From assembly GCA_032717465.1 (NCBI GenBank), contig CM064657.1:24803319-24867318 (forward strand): a stretch of 64,000 nucleotides of DNA, in the 5' to 3' direction. The position numbers were made by a program, and so were the translations under genes. Positions 10,228 to 21,620 of this stretch are shown here, in pieces (position 1 is the stretch's first letter; the number at the start of each line of letters is the position of its first letter). The notes below the pieces were generated by a model that saw only the letters and a list, made by a program, of their open reading frames with translations, was not told where the DNA came from and made no database searches. The DNA comes from Coenobita brevimanus (taxonomy: Eukaryota; Arthropoda; Malacostraca; Decapoda; Coenobitidae).

Positions 10228-10375
10228 TTTTTAGAGAAAAGTTGATTCTCAAAGTGATGTCTTGGTGAATGGAGAGACAAAATGGTGAGGGAGTTTAGAT
10301 ACCTAGGTGCAGTGAGAGAAAAGAGAAGTAAATGTGCAACGGAAGCTGGAAGGAAAGTTGCATAGTGGAGGAAAG
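10228..10375 (+). mobile_element. RTE-C reverse transcriptase fragment
   Basis: This short piece is similar to 3,745-3,885 of the RTE-C copy, including GTGATGTCTTGGTGAATGG and AGAGAAAAGAGAAGTAAATG, which encode the VNGE and VIEKRGKCA region. It has no tail and no other part of the element. Confidence 0.7.
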
Positions 10376-10384
10376 TGGCATGAA

Positions 10385-11205
10385 ACCCTCATATATTCTC
10401 TGATGTGTCCACGTGTATCGTTTCCAGAATAATTCGTGACAATCTTGGTTATCTCAGCTGCTGCCCTCTGACTAAACTGCTTTGAGTCAATTTTTGCAGC
10501 AAACACACTAGGTGGGATACTGACAAATGGAAGCGCTTTCTGTGGACAGACCAGTCGACCTTCACAGTGGCTGGGAACTGCAGTGGCAACATCTTCTGCA
10601 AATTTGACAGCGGCCCACTTGACCTATGCTACACCAAAAAGTGTTAGACATTGAGATAATGTGTTGGGATGAGGTGCCTTTGATTACCATGGGCAGGGGG
10701 AGCTTGTTATGTTGCCCCACAATTAAGTGGCAAACAGAAATAACTACTTGGAGTTGTTATGTCGCCACCATCCCGATTGGTATGAGCAGTGCCAAACAGA
10801 CAGTTTTATGCACAATTGGACTCCATGCTGCATGGCCCAAGACATCACTACCTGGCTCTGAGATTGTTAGGTTGAAGCACTGGAGAATTGGCCTGACAGT
10901 TCTGCAGACCTCAGCCCAATGGAAAACCTTTAGTTCATAGTCAGTAGAGAGCTAATGCTGTAAGACGTCTTTGGTGCCCCTCCTGGTGAAGGGTGTGAAA
11001 GAAGTGTGAAAAAATTTGGACCCACTGCACCTCAGGAACCTGGTGAATTCTGTCCATGACCATCTCAAAGAGTGCTCAGGGAACAAGGATATCCCATAAG
11101 TAATTAGTTTTAGATATGGACTCCATCAACATTTTTTTTTTCTATTTTAAATCATAATGCAGTCTGTTGTAGAGGGGGGCATACAAATTTTTGACAAGCA
11201 ATGTA
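10385..11205 (+). pseudogene. Tc1-like transposase relic
   Basis: Scattered frames recall a Tc1 transposase in order: KRFLWTDQSTFTVAG (the first catalytic Asp in the WTDES-type motif), later a QDN-type region seen as NWTPCCMAQDITTWL, then WPDSSADLSPMENL, close to the WPAQSPDLNPIENLW motif of Tc1. Many stops and shifts separate them. The right end, GGCATACAAATTTTTGACAA, resembles Tc1 ends, but I did not find a matching left repeat. The enzyme would cut and paste at TA; this copy is long dead. Confidence 0.75.
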
Positions 11206-11760
11206 TTTAAGTCACCAAAAGCCTCTCAACATTCAGCCTGTCTCCTCCTCAGTGCTGCTAACCCAACATCAATTTTAGGAGCTCTTCTGGTGGATGCTTT
11301 CAAAAGAGGGAACATAGACTGAACAGACAGGTTGCTGCAAGGCAAAAAAAAAAAAAAACATTTACAGTATTTCCTGTTGCAAGTGAATTTTGGAGACATC
11401 CAGTTCACTATACTGGTCTTTAAAGAGCACTTCTCCCTCTGCCTTCCCATGTCACGCCAAGGATTGTATTGTTAGTGGCATACAATACTAAGCTTTGTAG
11501 CCCCTCCTCTATAGCAGTTCATTCTGCACATTACATCGCAGTATTTTCTTGTGTGTTGTAGATGCAAACTATGCCAAATATTAAAACATTATCAACAGCC
11601 TACCAGAGAATGGTAAGATGTCATGGGGAAAAGAGCTCTGTTAAGAAGAGGCACTATGAAGAATCCTGTGCCACTTCTTATATGGCTCCAAGATAGGTTA
11701 CATATAAGGAATAGCAGTATGGCTTAATGGCCAGTGCCAAGAACGGTATTCCATGCACAG
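11206..11760. other. Unassigned segment
   Basis: About 550 bases without a defensible gene. It holds a run of about 15 A at 11,345-11,359. It could be host intergenic DNA into which the Tc1 and Tigger elements on both sides inserted. Confidence 0.4.
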
Positions 11761-11762
11761 TA

Positions 11763-12977
11763 CAGGCGGGCCTCCACATTCGCGGATCCAACTTTCACGG
11801 GTGTTGCAGATTCGCGGATTACCCCTCTGTGATGAGTTTGAGGATATGGAGGAGGGTGAGGTGAGGGAGCAGGTGGTAGAACATGATGGGACCCTCACCA
11901 ACGAAGAATTGGTGAAGCTTGTGCAGTCAGCAAGCAAGGAGGAGGATGTGGAGGAGAATCCTGACGACGCCCTGCAGCAGCAAGCCCTCACCTTTGAAAA
12001 GCTGGGGGAGGCAATGAGGATGACCTCACAACTCAAGCAATTCTTCTGTGATGTGGACCCATCGATGGTGAGGGCATTGAAGGTGATGAGTGCCATAGAT
12101 CAGAGCGTAATCCCTACAGAACACCGTTTGACGACATGAAGCAGAAGCAGTCTCAGTTGCCTATCACATTGTTCTTCTCAAAGAAACCATGACTTGCTGC
12201 TGCAGCTGCTGCCACTGCCTTGCACTCATCTTCCTCCACCACACCTGAGGCTGAGCAGCCTGCATCTGTGCCAGAACCTCAACCCATGTGCGACCATGAA
12301 TCTGTTCACTCTGACAACGTATCATCGTCTCCACCTGCCACTGAGGGCGATATCAACAATCCACCACCACTCGACAATAACACTGGCAGTGGAGATGAGG
12401 TGGAGTCATCGCACATGTAGACTCCTCATGCCATGCAGTTACACTCCACATCATCTCATCCAGTCATCTGTCATCGGTAACTGCATGGCTGATCATCTTC
12501 AATGTCATCAGTGGTATGTTCATCATCATCACAAGTCGTCAGAGTTCATCCACCAAAACTTCAGGGACAGTGGTGAGTTAACTCTGAATTTAATGGGTAT
12601 GGTTGTAAGAAGTTGGGGTAAATATGTAGCTGATGACTTGCCCATTCTCATGTGGATGTGTGCGAGACGCACTCAGTTGCGGGAGTTTGTGGAAGTCACC
12701 AGGCACATGTTTACCCTAACTTAGTACAGCCATGCCCAATCAAAACTTATATGTTATTAAACTTTTTTGTACAGTTGGTTTGTTACTATTTGTGATATTT
12801 TATGCTGCTTTCAGGTCCCAGATATAGTTTATTAGGTACGATATGTGCGCGCTTGCTCACAGGGGGTGATATGCAGCTATAAAGGCATTTACGGGAGGGC
12901 GCACCAAACATTCGTGGAAATTCCACATTCACGGGGGTCTGTGTCCCCAAACTCCCGTGAATGTGAAGGGCCACCTG
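11763..12977 (+). mobile_element. Tigger-type transposon, internally deleted
   Basis: Terminal inverted repeats are clear: CAGGCGGGCCTCCACATTCG at the left and, read inverted, CAGGTGGCCCTTCACATTCA at the right. TA lies outside each end (11,761-11,762 and 12,978-12,979), the usual pogo/Tigger target duplication. Only the C-terminal part of the transposase remains inside. The element is about 1.2 kb, half the length of an autonomous Tigger. Confidence 0.85.
11810..12420 (+). pseudogene. Tigger transposase C-terminal remnant
   Basis: One frame to 12,139 reads an acidic stretch, TLTNEELVKLVQSASKEEDV, LTFEKLGEAMRMTSQLKQFF and DPSMVRALKVMSAI, the typical C-terminal end of Tigger/CENP-B-like transposases. 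After a break, QLPITLFFSKKP and a Pro/Ser-rich stretch (AEQPASVPEPQPM) continue to 12,420, like the QTTLDxFF tail of this family. DNA-binding and catalytic domains are missing, so it cannot transpose. Confidence 0.7.
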
Positions 12978-12979
12978 TA

Positions 12980-13273
12980 CTGTACATTGGATGTCCCCAT
13001 GCATGGTAGGAGTTTTATAGTGTCTGTTTTTAAAGAGTGAATGAGATGTACTGTAGCTGATTTTGATAGAAGGATCTTATGCTTTGTGAGGCAGGCATTT
13101 AATTGAGAGACATGAAGCAGTGGACCTATCCTTTCACTCTCTGCATCAGGGATGATTCCTTCTGTCAGCTTGTCTAATGTCTTGGTGGTGTTGTAATTGG
13201 CATGCACCTCATCTTGAGTATGCCTTCAGAATTCCCTTGCTGCAGGTGAAAAATGGATTTTAGACTTTGCAAA

Positions 13274-13307
<34 letters not shown>

Positions 13308-13310
13308 GAT
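12980..13310. other. Unassigned segment with poly(T)
   Basis: No gene accepted. A run of about 27 T (13,278-13,304) directly precedes the next transposon and may be the poly(A) tail of a reversed retroposon that I cannot name. Confidence 0.4.
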
Positions 13311-14142
13311 CAGGGTTGGCATTGATTAAATCAAATTGATTTAATCATAGGATTAAATCATTGATTTTTTTGCTTTAAAAAAATTATTATTTTTTTATTT
13401 TTTTAATCTAAAAGTTGATAAAATTAAAATCAGAAGGTTTATAAAAGTTGTGTATAACTTTGGGTTGGCATTCATTTATTCAGATACTTAAGCATTTAAG
13501 TTAGCAGATTTTGGAGAATGGTGCCATTAGAAATTGCTACACTGTATGACAGAAAAAATATTTTTTTATTTGTGTAACGGAGTATTGAAATTATTTGTAC
13601 AGCTGAAATAATGAGCCATAAATCAAATACCAAAGCCATAAGACTAGGTAGGCTATTCTTGATTGCTTAAGACCATGTCATAACAGTATCAGCTTAAGAT
13701 TTTTCTGTGTGGTAATATAATCAGCTTTGGAATATGCTGTCTTGACTACCACTGGCAACTCAGCCTTAACCAGTAGTGTACAGACAGAACTTGAACAGGT
13801 ATGCATCTGGATTCTGAGCAGTGGCTTTCAGCCTGAACCAACAGTGTATGGACATGACATGAAGTTAACAGCATTCAGTTTACTGCTTTTGAAATATTAG
13901 CTTTATGATAAACAGAAAAATCAAATAAAAACCCCCCATCAAATTAATTAAATAAAAAAAATTATTATTTTTTATTTATTCAATTCATTTGATTTTTTTT
14001 TATTTATTTGATTTTTCTGTTTATTATGAAACTAATATTTCAGAAACAGTATACTGAATACTGTTAACTTCATATCCTGTCCATCTACTGATCATTTATT
14101 TATTTTTTATTTATTTTTTTATCAAAAAAATCACCAACCCTG
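13311..14142. mobile_element. hAT-type MITE with internal hairpin
   Basis: The left end CAGGGTTGGCATTGATT and the right end AATCACCAACCCTG form a terminal inverted repeat. Outside are TTACAGAT (13,303-13,310) and GTACAGAT (14,143-14,150), an 8-base duplication with one difference, as for hAT. The body is AT-rich and holds an inverted repeat of about 80 bases per arm (13,849-13,929 and 14,001-14,081). It has no transposase frame and must be moved by an enzyme from elsewhere. Confidence 0.8.
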
Positions 14143-14261
14143 GTACAGATATGATAAAAAGATAAAAATTATTGCATTGTGGGTTTTCCTCTAGTCACAA
14201 GGCCAAAGGTACAATACTAGCATATGTGAGATCTGATCAAACAGTATCCAACCATATTTTT

Positions 14262-15060
14262 TTTTCTCATAACCAGCAGGAGCAAGGAGTTATGACTCAG
14301 TGGAGTGTGACCATGAATCTCTGTGCACATGCTCATATATGTTCAGCCACCCAGCTCAGTTACTGCCAAGCAATGTTTGTTTGAGAATGTATTCCTGTTA
14401 CTTATCATATGTTTGTTTTGTACCATGATGACTGTGTGAATTGAACATTGTTATTGCCTCATATTTGGTCAAGAACTTGGTGACATCAGCATGAAACCAT
14501 CAGGGAGATTCAGCAGATTTTTGGTGGTGAAGCTATGGGTTATACACACAGCAGGCTCAAAGCAATGTGAAACTCATGCTGATGTTTTTTTTTTTTGACT
14601 ACCAGGGTGTTGTTCATTATGAGTATGCTCAAGAAGGTCAAACAGTTAATAAGTACTGGATGAGAGTTCTCCATCCCCAACAAAATGCATTGCGTCACAA
14701 TAGATATGAGTTGTGTGTCAGAGGACGAGCAATTCCACCACAGCAATGCTCAAGCCTACTCATTCCATCTCATCCAGGATTTCTTTGGCCAAACACAGGA
14801 TCACACAGGTCTGGCAGGCTCCCTACTCTCCTGACATGGCTCCCCACAACTTTTGCCCATTCCCTAAACTGAAGATGCCGCTGAATAGTTTGATTTTTGA
14901 GGATACAAATGAATTAAATACAAATGTTACAAATATCTTGTTGGTGATCCCCAAAACTAACGTTACAGAATGTTTCCATCAGTGGATGGACCACTGGGCT
15001 AAGTGTACTGAATCCCAAAGGGCATACTTTGAAGAGATAAAAGTCTGAAATCAGCAAGTT
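14262..15060 (+). pseudogene. mariner-like transposase relic
   Basis: Two overlapping frames carry the back half of a mariner transposase. FFFDYQGVVHYEYAQEGQTV corresponds to the second catalytic Asp region; the third region follows in a shifted frame as YSPDMAPHNFCPFPKLKMPL; the end reads VTECFHQWMDHWAKC. The stop is at 15,046. The first Asp region is missing or unrecognisable and an internal frameshift separates the blocks. A poly(T) stretch lengthens the FFF segment. No terminal repeats were identified. Confidence 0.8.
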
Positions 15061-15183
15061 TGCTCCCCCCTCCCCTCCATCAGCTGAAAGTCAGCTACTT
15101 TTCTATCAAACCTCATATGCACAAAATATTTTATTGTTAATCCCAGATTTTATTGACAACTTGGTTAGGACTTTTTTTTTCTT

Positions 15184-17324
15184 TATTTTAATATGTATAG
15201 CAAATATGAATTGGAGAAGATGGGAGACGTGGAAGGTGTGTGTAGGATATTTACAGAAGAAATATGTGCAGCATGTGATGTGGTGTGTGGAAGGAAGAGA
15301 AGACAGAGGGGGGTGCAAGGAACAGCGTGGTGGACTGAAGAGGTGAAACAGGCTGTGGCACAAAAGAAGAAAGCATACAATGAATGGATGAGAAATAGGG
15401 GCGTGGAAGAAGATGAGAGGCGGAAGAGAGAGTTATATGTAGAAAGGAAGAGAGAGGTGAAAAGATTAGTAAGAGAGAGTAAGAAGAGAGTGGATGAGGA
15501 ATTTGGAAGGAATTTGAGTGTAAAGTGGAGGGACTGTAAGAAAATGTTCTGGAAAGAGGTGAAAAGAGTAAGACAGGGTGGAAGTGAAGTTAGCAGGGGA
15601 GTGAAAGATAAAAATGGTAGATTACTAGTGGAGAAGGGAGAAAAAGTGAGCAGATGGAGAGAACACTTTAAGGAATTGTTGAACGTAGAGGATGGAAGTA
15701 ATGCGAGTATAAGTGGCTGGGGAATGGCTGGGAGAAGGAGGGAGGTGAGAAGACAAGAAGAAATCAGTAGATAGAAGCTGTGGAAGCAATGAAGAAAGTT
15801 AAATCGGGAAAAGCCCCAGGAATTGATGGAGTGTGTGGTGAAATGCTGAAGCATGGGGGAGAGATAGTAGTAGAATGGATGTGGAAGATGTACAGATTGG
15901 CCTGGGAGGAAGGTAGAGTCCCGGAGGATTGGAAGTCAGGTATAATTATTCCCTTGTACAAAGGAAAAGGGGAAAAAGAAGTGTGTGTTAATCATAGGGG
16001 CATTTGTCTTCTTAGTATAATAGGAAAAGTGTATGGTAGGATACTTATTGACAGAGTTAGAGAAAGAACAGAGAAATTAGCTGGAGAGGAACAGGAAGGC
16101 TTTAGGAAGGGAAGAGGTTGTATAGATCAGATATTCATTCTTAGGTCTTTAGTGGAAAAGTTTCTAGAGAAGGGAAAGAAGTTGTATGCGGCTTTCATGG
16201 ATTTGGAGAAAGCATATGACAGGGTGGATAGACAAGGATTGTGGAAAGTGTTAAGAATATATGTAATAGATGGGAAGTTGCTGAATGCTGTGAAGAGTAT
16301 GTACGATGGTGCGTAGACTGATGTGCGTGTGGATGGTGAACTAAGTGAATTTTTCTCTTTGAAAGTTAGTTTGAAACAGGGACGTGTCATGTCTCCATGG
16401 TTGTTCAATCTGTACATGGATGGGGTAATAAAAGAGGTACAAGGTAGGGTAGTGGATGTTGGAGTGGCCCTGGTGAGAGAGGATAGTGTTTGGAAACTCC
16501 CTGTACTGTTGTTTGCAGATGATACTGTGTTGTTGAGTGAAGACGAAGGGGAGCTGCAAGGCTTGGTGGATGAGTTTGGGAGAGTGTGTAAGAAACGGAA
16601 TCTAAAGGTGAATGTAGGGAAGAGTAAAGTGATGGTCTTTGAGAGAGGTGAAGTTTGTGAATGTACAGCGAGGTTGGATGGTGAGGAATTGGAAAATGTG
16701 AGTACGTTAAAGTACTTGGGTAGTGTGATAAGTAAGGATGGAGGTTTGGAGGGTGAAGTGCTTGAAAGGGTACAGCAGGGAAGAAAGGTTGCTGGTTCTT
16801 TGAAACCAGTGATAAGAAGCAGGGAAGTGAGCATGGAAGTGAGAAAGTTACTACATGACAGTATTGTGATACCAACTCTAACGTACGGAAGTGAAGCTTG
16901 GACGTTGTTGGAAGGACACAAGTCAAGAGTGAGAGGAGTGGAAATGAGTAATTTAAGAGGAGCCTTTGGAGTCACATGGAGAGACAGGCTGACGAATGAG
17001 GATATAAAGGAGCGTTGTGGTGTTGATGTGGATGTGATAGGAAGCGTTATGAGGAACACACTGAGGTGGTTTGGCCATGTGGAGAGGATGGAGGGTGAAA
17101 GACTGACGAAGAGAGTGTATGTGAGTGAGGTGGAGGGGGGAAGAGGGAGGGGGAGGCTGGGGATGAGATGGAGGGATGGGGTGGAGAGGTATATGAGAGA
17201 GGGGTGTGTGAGTTGGGAGCAGGGCAGTGAAATGGCGGGGGACAGGGCGACTTGGAGGCGATTTGTTTGTGGCCACCCCAAACAGGATTGAGGTGTCTGG
17301 CAATAGATAGATAGATAGATAGTA
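15184..17324 (+). mobile_element. RTE-like retrotransposon, lineage B, copy 1
   Basis: A 5'-truncated copy lacking the endonuclease. It starts in the linker (KYELEKMGDVEGVCRIF) and ends with GTGTCTGGCAATAGATAGATAG at 17,304-17,324. It is very close to the better copy at 33.5 kb. I found no convincing target-site duplication; the left flank is T/A-rich. Confidence 0.85.
15193..17291 (+). pseudogene. RTE-B reverse transcriptase, two lesions
   Basis: Linker: GTAWWTEEVKQAVAQKKKAY. Reverse transcriptase: [102 protein letters not shown], then WRDRLTNEDIKERC, LRWFGHVERMEGERLTKR and GCVSWEQGSEM. Compared with 34,410, one G is lost near 15,771, giving a frameshift, and a TAG replaces a codon at 16,314-16,316. 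GRPRMRW has become GRLGMRW. Otherwise intact, so inactivation is recent. Confidence 0.85.
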
Positions 17325-17818
17325 AAAGTCCTCTAATCCAGCCACCAGTAATCTGAAAATCCCAATACTGTACTCCAAATTGGTCAAGGAGATTTTTTTT
17401 TTTAATTTTTTTTGGTCTTTTTTCTAATTTTTCTGGGCTTTATCTAAGGATTTATCTGGCTTGGACTTGTTCTTAGCCTTGGATGTACCTGCCTGCAATT
17501 ATTCATCTTCACCTCTATGCATTTTCGGTGATTAAAACAATAATCCATATCATTTTAAATGTTTATATGATGATCATGAACACTCACAATCACAAAGTTC
17601 TGCTCAGGGGTGTCCCCTTCCTACCCCTATATACCCTGGGAAGATGGGAGGTTGGGCAAAAGAAACTCCACCTGCCTCAATGACAGCTCCCAACTCTCCT
17701 TCATACCCCTACCCCTCCTAACCCCACACTCATTATTCTTAACCCCTCCGCACATGATGACGCATTGGTCGTTATTAGGGTGTGGCTGCGCCCATACCCA
17801 CGTATGCTTTTGTCGTCA
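17325..17818. other. Unassigned segment
   Basis: The first bases, AGTAAAAGTCCTCTAATCC, resemble a pogo-type end such as the one at 2,746, but no partner end was found. A TTAACCCCTCCGCACATGAT string at 17,739 looks like another TTAA-type end. No gene is supported. Confidence 0.35.
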
Positions 17819-18019
17819 TTAACCCCTATCCGCCGGCTGACGTGTATGCATGACAGGATTCAGAGTGCGAAGGGCCGCTGGTTGACTTGCTATACCGCAC
17901 TCACCTTCCCTCTACTGTTTGAGCATGGGACCATTTTCTGTGATACCTACAGGGTAGGTAGGACCCCCAGGTACCCTGAGGTTGCACGGTTCAGTTTGTA
18001 CTCAGCAGTGGTAGCGAGA

Positions 18020-18535
18020 GGAGCCATGCCATCTTCCTTGACATTGTCCGATTCCGTCCCACCGCATAAAGGGCCGATTGCCTCATCAATCCCCACGAAA
18101 GTTCAGCCCTTAGTGCCAGGTAAAGGGCTTAGTGATAGTGCCATAGGACGTGCCCTTGACGATACTGTCTCCTCTCATACACGCAGCAAGAGTACGTCCT
18201 CTGAGGAGAAAGAAACCTACCATGTGGAGAGCTCTCTCTCTCTCCCTCCAACCCCTACTCGCTCTCCGACGCCAGAGAGGGCTCTCCGACTTCTTCAGGA
18301 GGAAGGGACAGTCTACGAGAGTAATGATTTCGGCAATGAAAAGGCGCAAGATGACCCAGGACATTGGGAAAGTGACCGCGGACCTGGCGGTCATCTGTGG
18401 AAAAAAACACCACAGAGCCGTTTCCCCCACACTCACTGCCTGCATGCCAATGTATCTTACTCCAGCACTCCTCCACACCTCAGCCTACCACTCCAAGGGC
18501 AGGATCTCCACAACCAGGCCCTTCAGGAGTGATAT
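18020..18535 (+). pseudogene. Coding-like segment of the TTAA element, function not recognised
   Basis: Translation around 18,124 gives GKGLSDSAIGRALDDTVSS followed by a Ser/Thr/Pro-rich, acidic stretch. The DNA near 18,126-18,165 is closely similar to the reverse strand near 54,060-54,105, which reads KWLSDSAIEHALDTHVS. A short LSDxxI motif near the start is also known in some piggyBac transposases, so this may be an N-terminal remnant, but I see no DDD catalytic core. The start is not determined. Confidence 0.35.
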
Positions 18536-19304
18536 GAGTACTGAGCAGGTGTTTGGGGAAGTATTAATAGTGTACGGCAGTGCAGAAGTTTGTGTATTTT
18601 CATAAATGAGTGAAATGTGTGATATTATAAGTGAATTATAGAGTGCTAAGATATAAGCCTTTTATAAGTTCTACAAGTGCATATAAGTGATTTATAGTAA
18701 GTGCAATACAGGAGTTGAAACTGTTTATTGGATATTGGTTAGAAAATTACTGGATATACCTTGAGTTTGCCTACCTGTTACCTGAAAGAAAACCACTTGT
18801 GAGTGGGCCACAGTGAACAATACGTGCTTCGCTATACCTAAATTATTTCAGTCAATACTCAGGCGCAATGTGCCGAATATGAGCATCAGTGTATCTCTGA
18901 TGTGAAGTACAAATGATGTTAGTTGTGTAAAACATTTATATGATTTTCACTATAACCCTGATTAGTACAAAGCAGTGTAATTTACAGTACAAATAATTGC
19001 CTCATACTCTGCGATCATGCACGAAAGAGCAACAGCATTTACTTGTCAAAGTGCAATTACCTGTAATCGTGATGTAAAGTGCAGTTCTAAGTGTTGTAGT
19101 AAAGGAGAAATATGATTATTTACAGAAGTGAGTACAGAAAAACGACGAGATATTTCCTTTCCCACACACCTACGGGGCTTAGTGGCATGGTGGTGTGGGC
19201 GGTGAATCCTTGGGTGAACCACATGAACCGTGTGATGACTCATTTTCAAAGTGGTGAGTAAGGAGTAGAAAAAACGAGTGGAATCATCCGCATTCCAAGG
19301 ATAG

Positions 19305-21620
19305 AGGTACTGTCACCACTTGGATCCTCTGACCACAATCTCATCAAAGCCTCATTAGTTAACCCTCCTACACCTCCCCACTCTGAACCTGTCAGGGTGA
19401 CCCGATGGCACTTTGACAGGGCAGACTGGGATGGATTTAGAAATTATCTTGCTGATGTTCCATGGCAGTCTTTCTTCTCTAGTGATCCCAATTCTACCCA
19501 GTCCCACATTTGCGACTTAATACTAGCTGGTATGGATTTATTCATACCAAGTCAACAATTCACTAAAAGATCAAACTCTCCAAAATGGTTTGATGGCAAT
19601 TGTGCCAGAGCAACAGCCCAAAAGTCATTAGCATATAACTCTTACTTAAAATCAAAAACATCTGAATCACTCTCCCAATTTAAAATTGCTAAAAATCATG
19701 CAAAAGCTGTATTAAATCTATCTAAATCAAACTTTCTTCAAAAGCAAGCATCAAAACTACTTAACAACCCTAATGACAATAGAATATTCTGGTCAACTCT
19801 TAATTCTTTCAATAATAACTTTAACAAGTCATCTTCCATTCCCCCACTAAAATCTTCAGATGGCAATATTACAAATGACCCACGTGGGAAAGCAGATATC
19901 TTTGCTAGTACCTTTGCCAGAAACTCTACCGTAGATGATACCAGCCAGAATGTCTCAGTACTGGAACTTGATTCTCCTGAAATTGCCCCACTTAAAATAC
20001 AGACAAGATATGTAAAATCCATCCTAGACAATTTACCTACCAACAAAGCTCCAGGCCCAGATGGAATTCCGCCAATTGTTTTGAAAAAGTGTTCCCCTGA
20101 ACTTGCCTCTGTCCTAGCTAAATTATTCAGACTATGCATACGTACTTCTTTATTCCCAAATTCATGGAAAGAAGCCAATATCCACCCAGTTCCGAAGAAA
20201 GGAAGTTCGTCTGACCCCTCCAATTACAGACCAATAGCTGTCACCTCTTCTCTTGGTAAGGTGTTTGAAACTTTAATTAATAAGCATATTGTTAAACATC
20301 TTGAATCCAACAACTTAATTAGTGATAGACAATACGGTTTTTGCCACGAAAGATCCACCATTGACATACTCAATCTCTTAACTCATACCATCCATCAATC
20401 AATTGATCTTTTTGGAGAAACTCATGCAGTAGCTCTTGATATCTCTAAAGCTTTCGACAGAGTATGGCACCGTTCCCTGCTGTCCAAACTCCCTTGCTAT
20501 GGACTAACGTCTTTTGTTCCTTTGATTTCTTCTTATCTTAGTGACAGGAAAATAAGAGTAAAAGTAGATGATGTATATTCGAATTTCCACTCAATTAACG
20601 CCGGCGTGCCGCAAGGATCAGTTCTGGCGCCAACCCTATTTCTGGTTCATATTAATGATCTCTTATCTGTCACTCACAATCCCATTCACTCATATGCAGA
20701 TGACTCAACACTACATAGTTCATTCACACTCAGACATCCATTCACAAAGTCTAATATCTCTACCTCTCAACTCAGTAGAGCCATCTCCATAAATCAAGAT
20801 CTATCTACAATCGGTGAATGGGGACAAAACAACCTTGTCTCTTCTAATGCTAGTAAAACTAAATATATACAGTTTACTAATAGACAGATATTGCCAGATT
20901 CGTACATTACCTTCAGTGCTACTAATATTCCCATCTCCAAAAGTATTGAAATTCTTTGTGTCTCACTTAACAGTGCCCTCAGCTGGACCTCTCATGTCAG
21001 ATCACTTGCTAAAACTGCCTCAAAGAAACTTGGATTATTGTACAGAGTCCGTAACTTCTTTGCCGATGAGCAGTTAGCTATAATTTATAAGAGTCATGTG
21101 CGCTCTCAGCTTGAATATTGCTCACCCTTGTGGAATGGTTGTGGAGAGGTTGCATTAAGACAACTAGACAAAATTCATAATAAAGCTGTTAGAATCATTA
21201 ACAACCCTGCCATTACATATAAACTACCTCCCCTGCAAGTAAGAAGGAATGTTGCCTCCCTTGCATTATTTTACAGATATTTTTTTGGCAAATGCTCAGA
21301 CGAAGTTGCGTCCATGGTGCCACCTCTCCATGCCTTCCCTCGTGCTACACGGGCATCTGGTAGCACTCATGACTGGAATGTCATTCAACCATATTGCAGA
21401 ACTTCTGCCTATCAGAATTCTTTCATTCCCCGAACTGCATCTCTCTGGAACTCGCTTCCCCAGAGTTGTTTTCCTCCAAATTTCAACCCACAACTGTTCA
21501 AGTCTAACTGTTACAGATATTTTATGAACAGAGGACACCAGTAATCTGGGGTATGGATTATTTTTTTTTACCCATTTGTTTTTCCTTCCTCCGTTCTGTT
21601 ATTTAACAAAAAAAAAAATG
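19305..21620 (+). mobile_element. Jockey/CR1-type LINE, 5'-truncated
   Basis: The element begins within the endonuclease at [13 protein letters not shown] and ends in a run of 11 A after TTATTTAAC (21,609-21,619). The left junction is set by loss of homology with the related LINE at 58.5-61.0 kb. It is inserted in the TTAA element. Confidence 0.75.
19397..21544 (+). CDS. LINE ORF2-like reverse transcriptase, open, endonuclease missing
   Basis: 715 codons without a stop. In order: the end of the endonuclease and a linker (WFDGNCARATAQKSLAYNSY), NKAPGPDGIPPIVLK (fingers), [51 protein letters not shown] (catalytic Asp), [27 protein letters not shown] (YADD), ASKTKYIQFTNRQ, LEYCSPLWNG and a C-terminal SFIPRTASLWNSLP. 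All reverse transcriptase motifs are present. The family is of the Jockey superfamily (Jockey/CR1-like); I cannot fix the clade. The absent 5' part makes this copy non-autonomous. The ATG used is only the first in the open frame. Confidence 0.8.
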   Translation: MTRWHFDRADWDGFRNYLADVPWQSFFSSDPNSTQSHICDLILAGMDLFIPSQQFTKRSNSPKWFDGNCARATAQKSLAYNSYLKSKTSESLSQFKIAKNHAKAVLNLSKSNFLQKQASKLLNNPNDNRIFWSTLNSFNNNFNKSSSIPPLKSSDGNITNDPRGKADIFASTFARNSTVDDTSQNVSVLELDSPEIAPLKIQTRYVKSILDNLPTNKAPGPDGIPPIVLKKCSPELASVLAKLFRLCIRTSLFPNSWKEANIHPVPKKGSSSDPSNYRPIAVTSSLGKVFETLINKHIVKHLESNNLISDRQYGFCHERSTIDILNLLTHTIHQSIDLFGETHAVALDISKAFDRVWHRSLLSKLPCYGLTSFVPLISSYLSDRKIRVKVDDVYSNFHSINAGVPQGSVLAPTLFLVHINDLLSVTHNPIHSYADDSTLHSSFTLRHPFTKSNISTSQLSRAISINQDLSTIGEWGQNNLVSSNASKTKYIQFTNRQILPDSYITFSATNIPISKSIEILCVSLNSALSWTSHVRSLAKTASKKLGLLYRVRNFFADEQLAIIYKSHVRSQLEYCSPLWNGCGEVALRQLDKIHNKAVRIINNPAITYKLPPLQVRRNVASLALFYRYFFGKCSDEVASMVPPLHAFPRATRASGSTHDWNVIQPYCRTSAYQNSFIPRTASLWNSLPQSCFPPNFNPQLFKSNCYRYFMNRGHQ

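Noticed and set aside
19170..19240. tRNA-like string around GGGGCTTAGTGGCATGG
   Set aside because: An A-box-like start is present but no acceptable B box or T arm follows.
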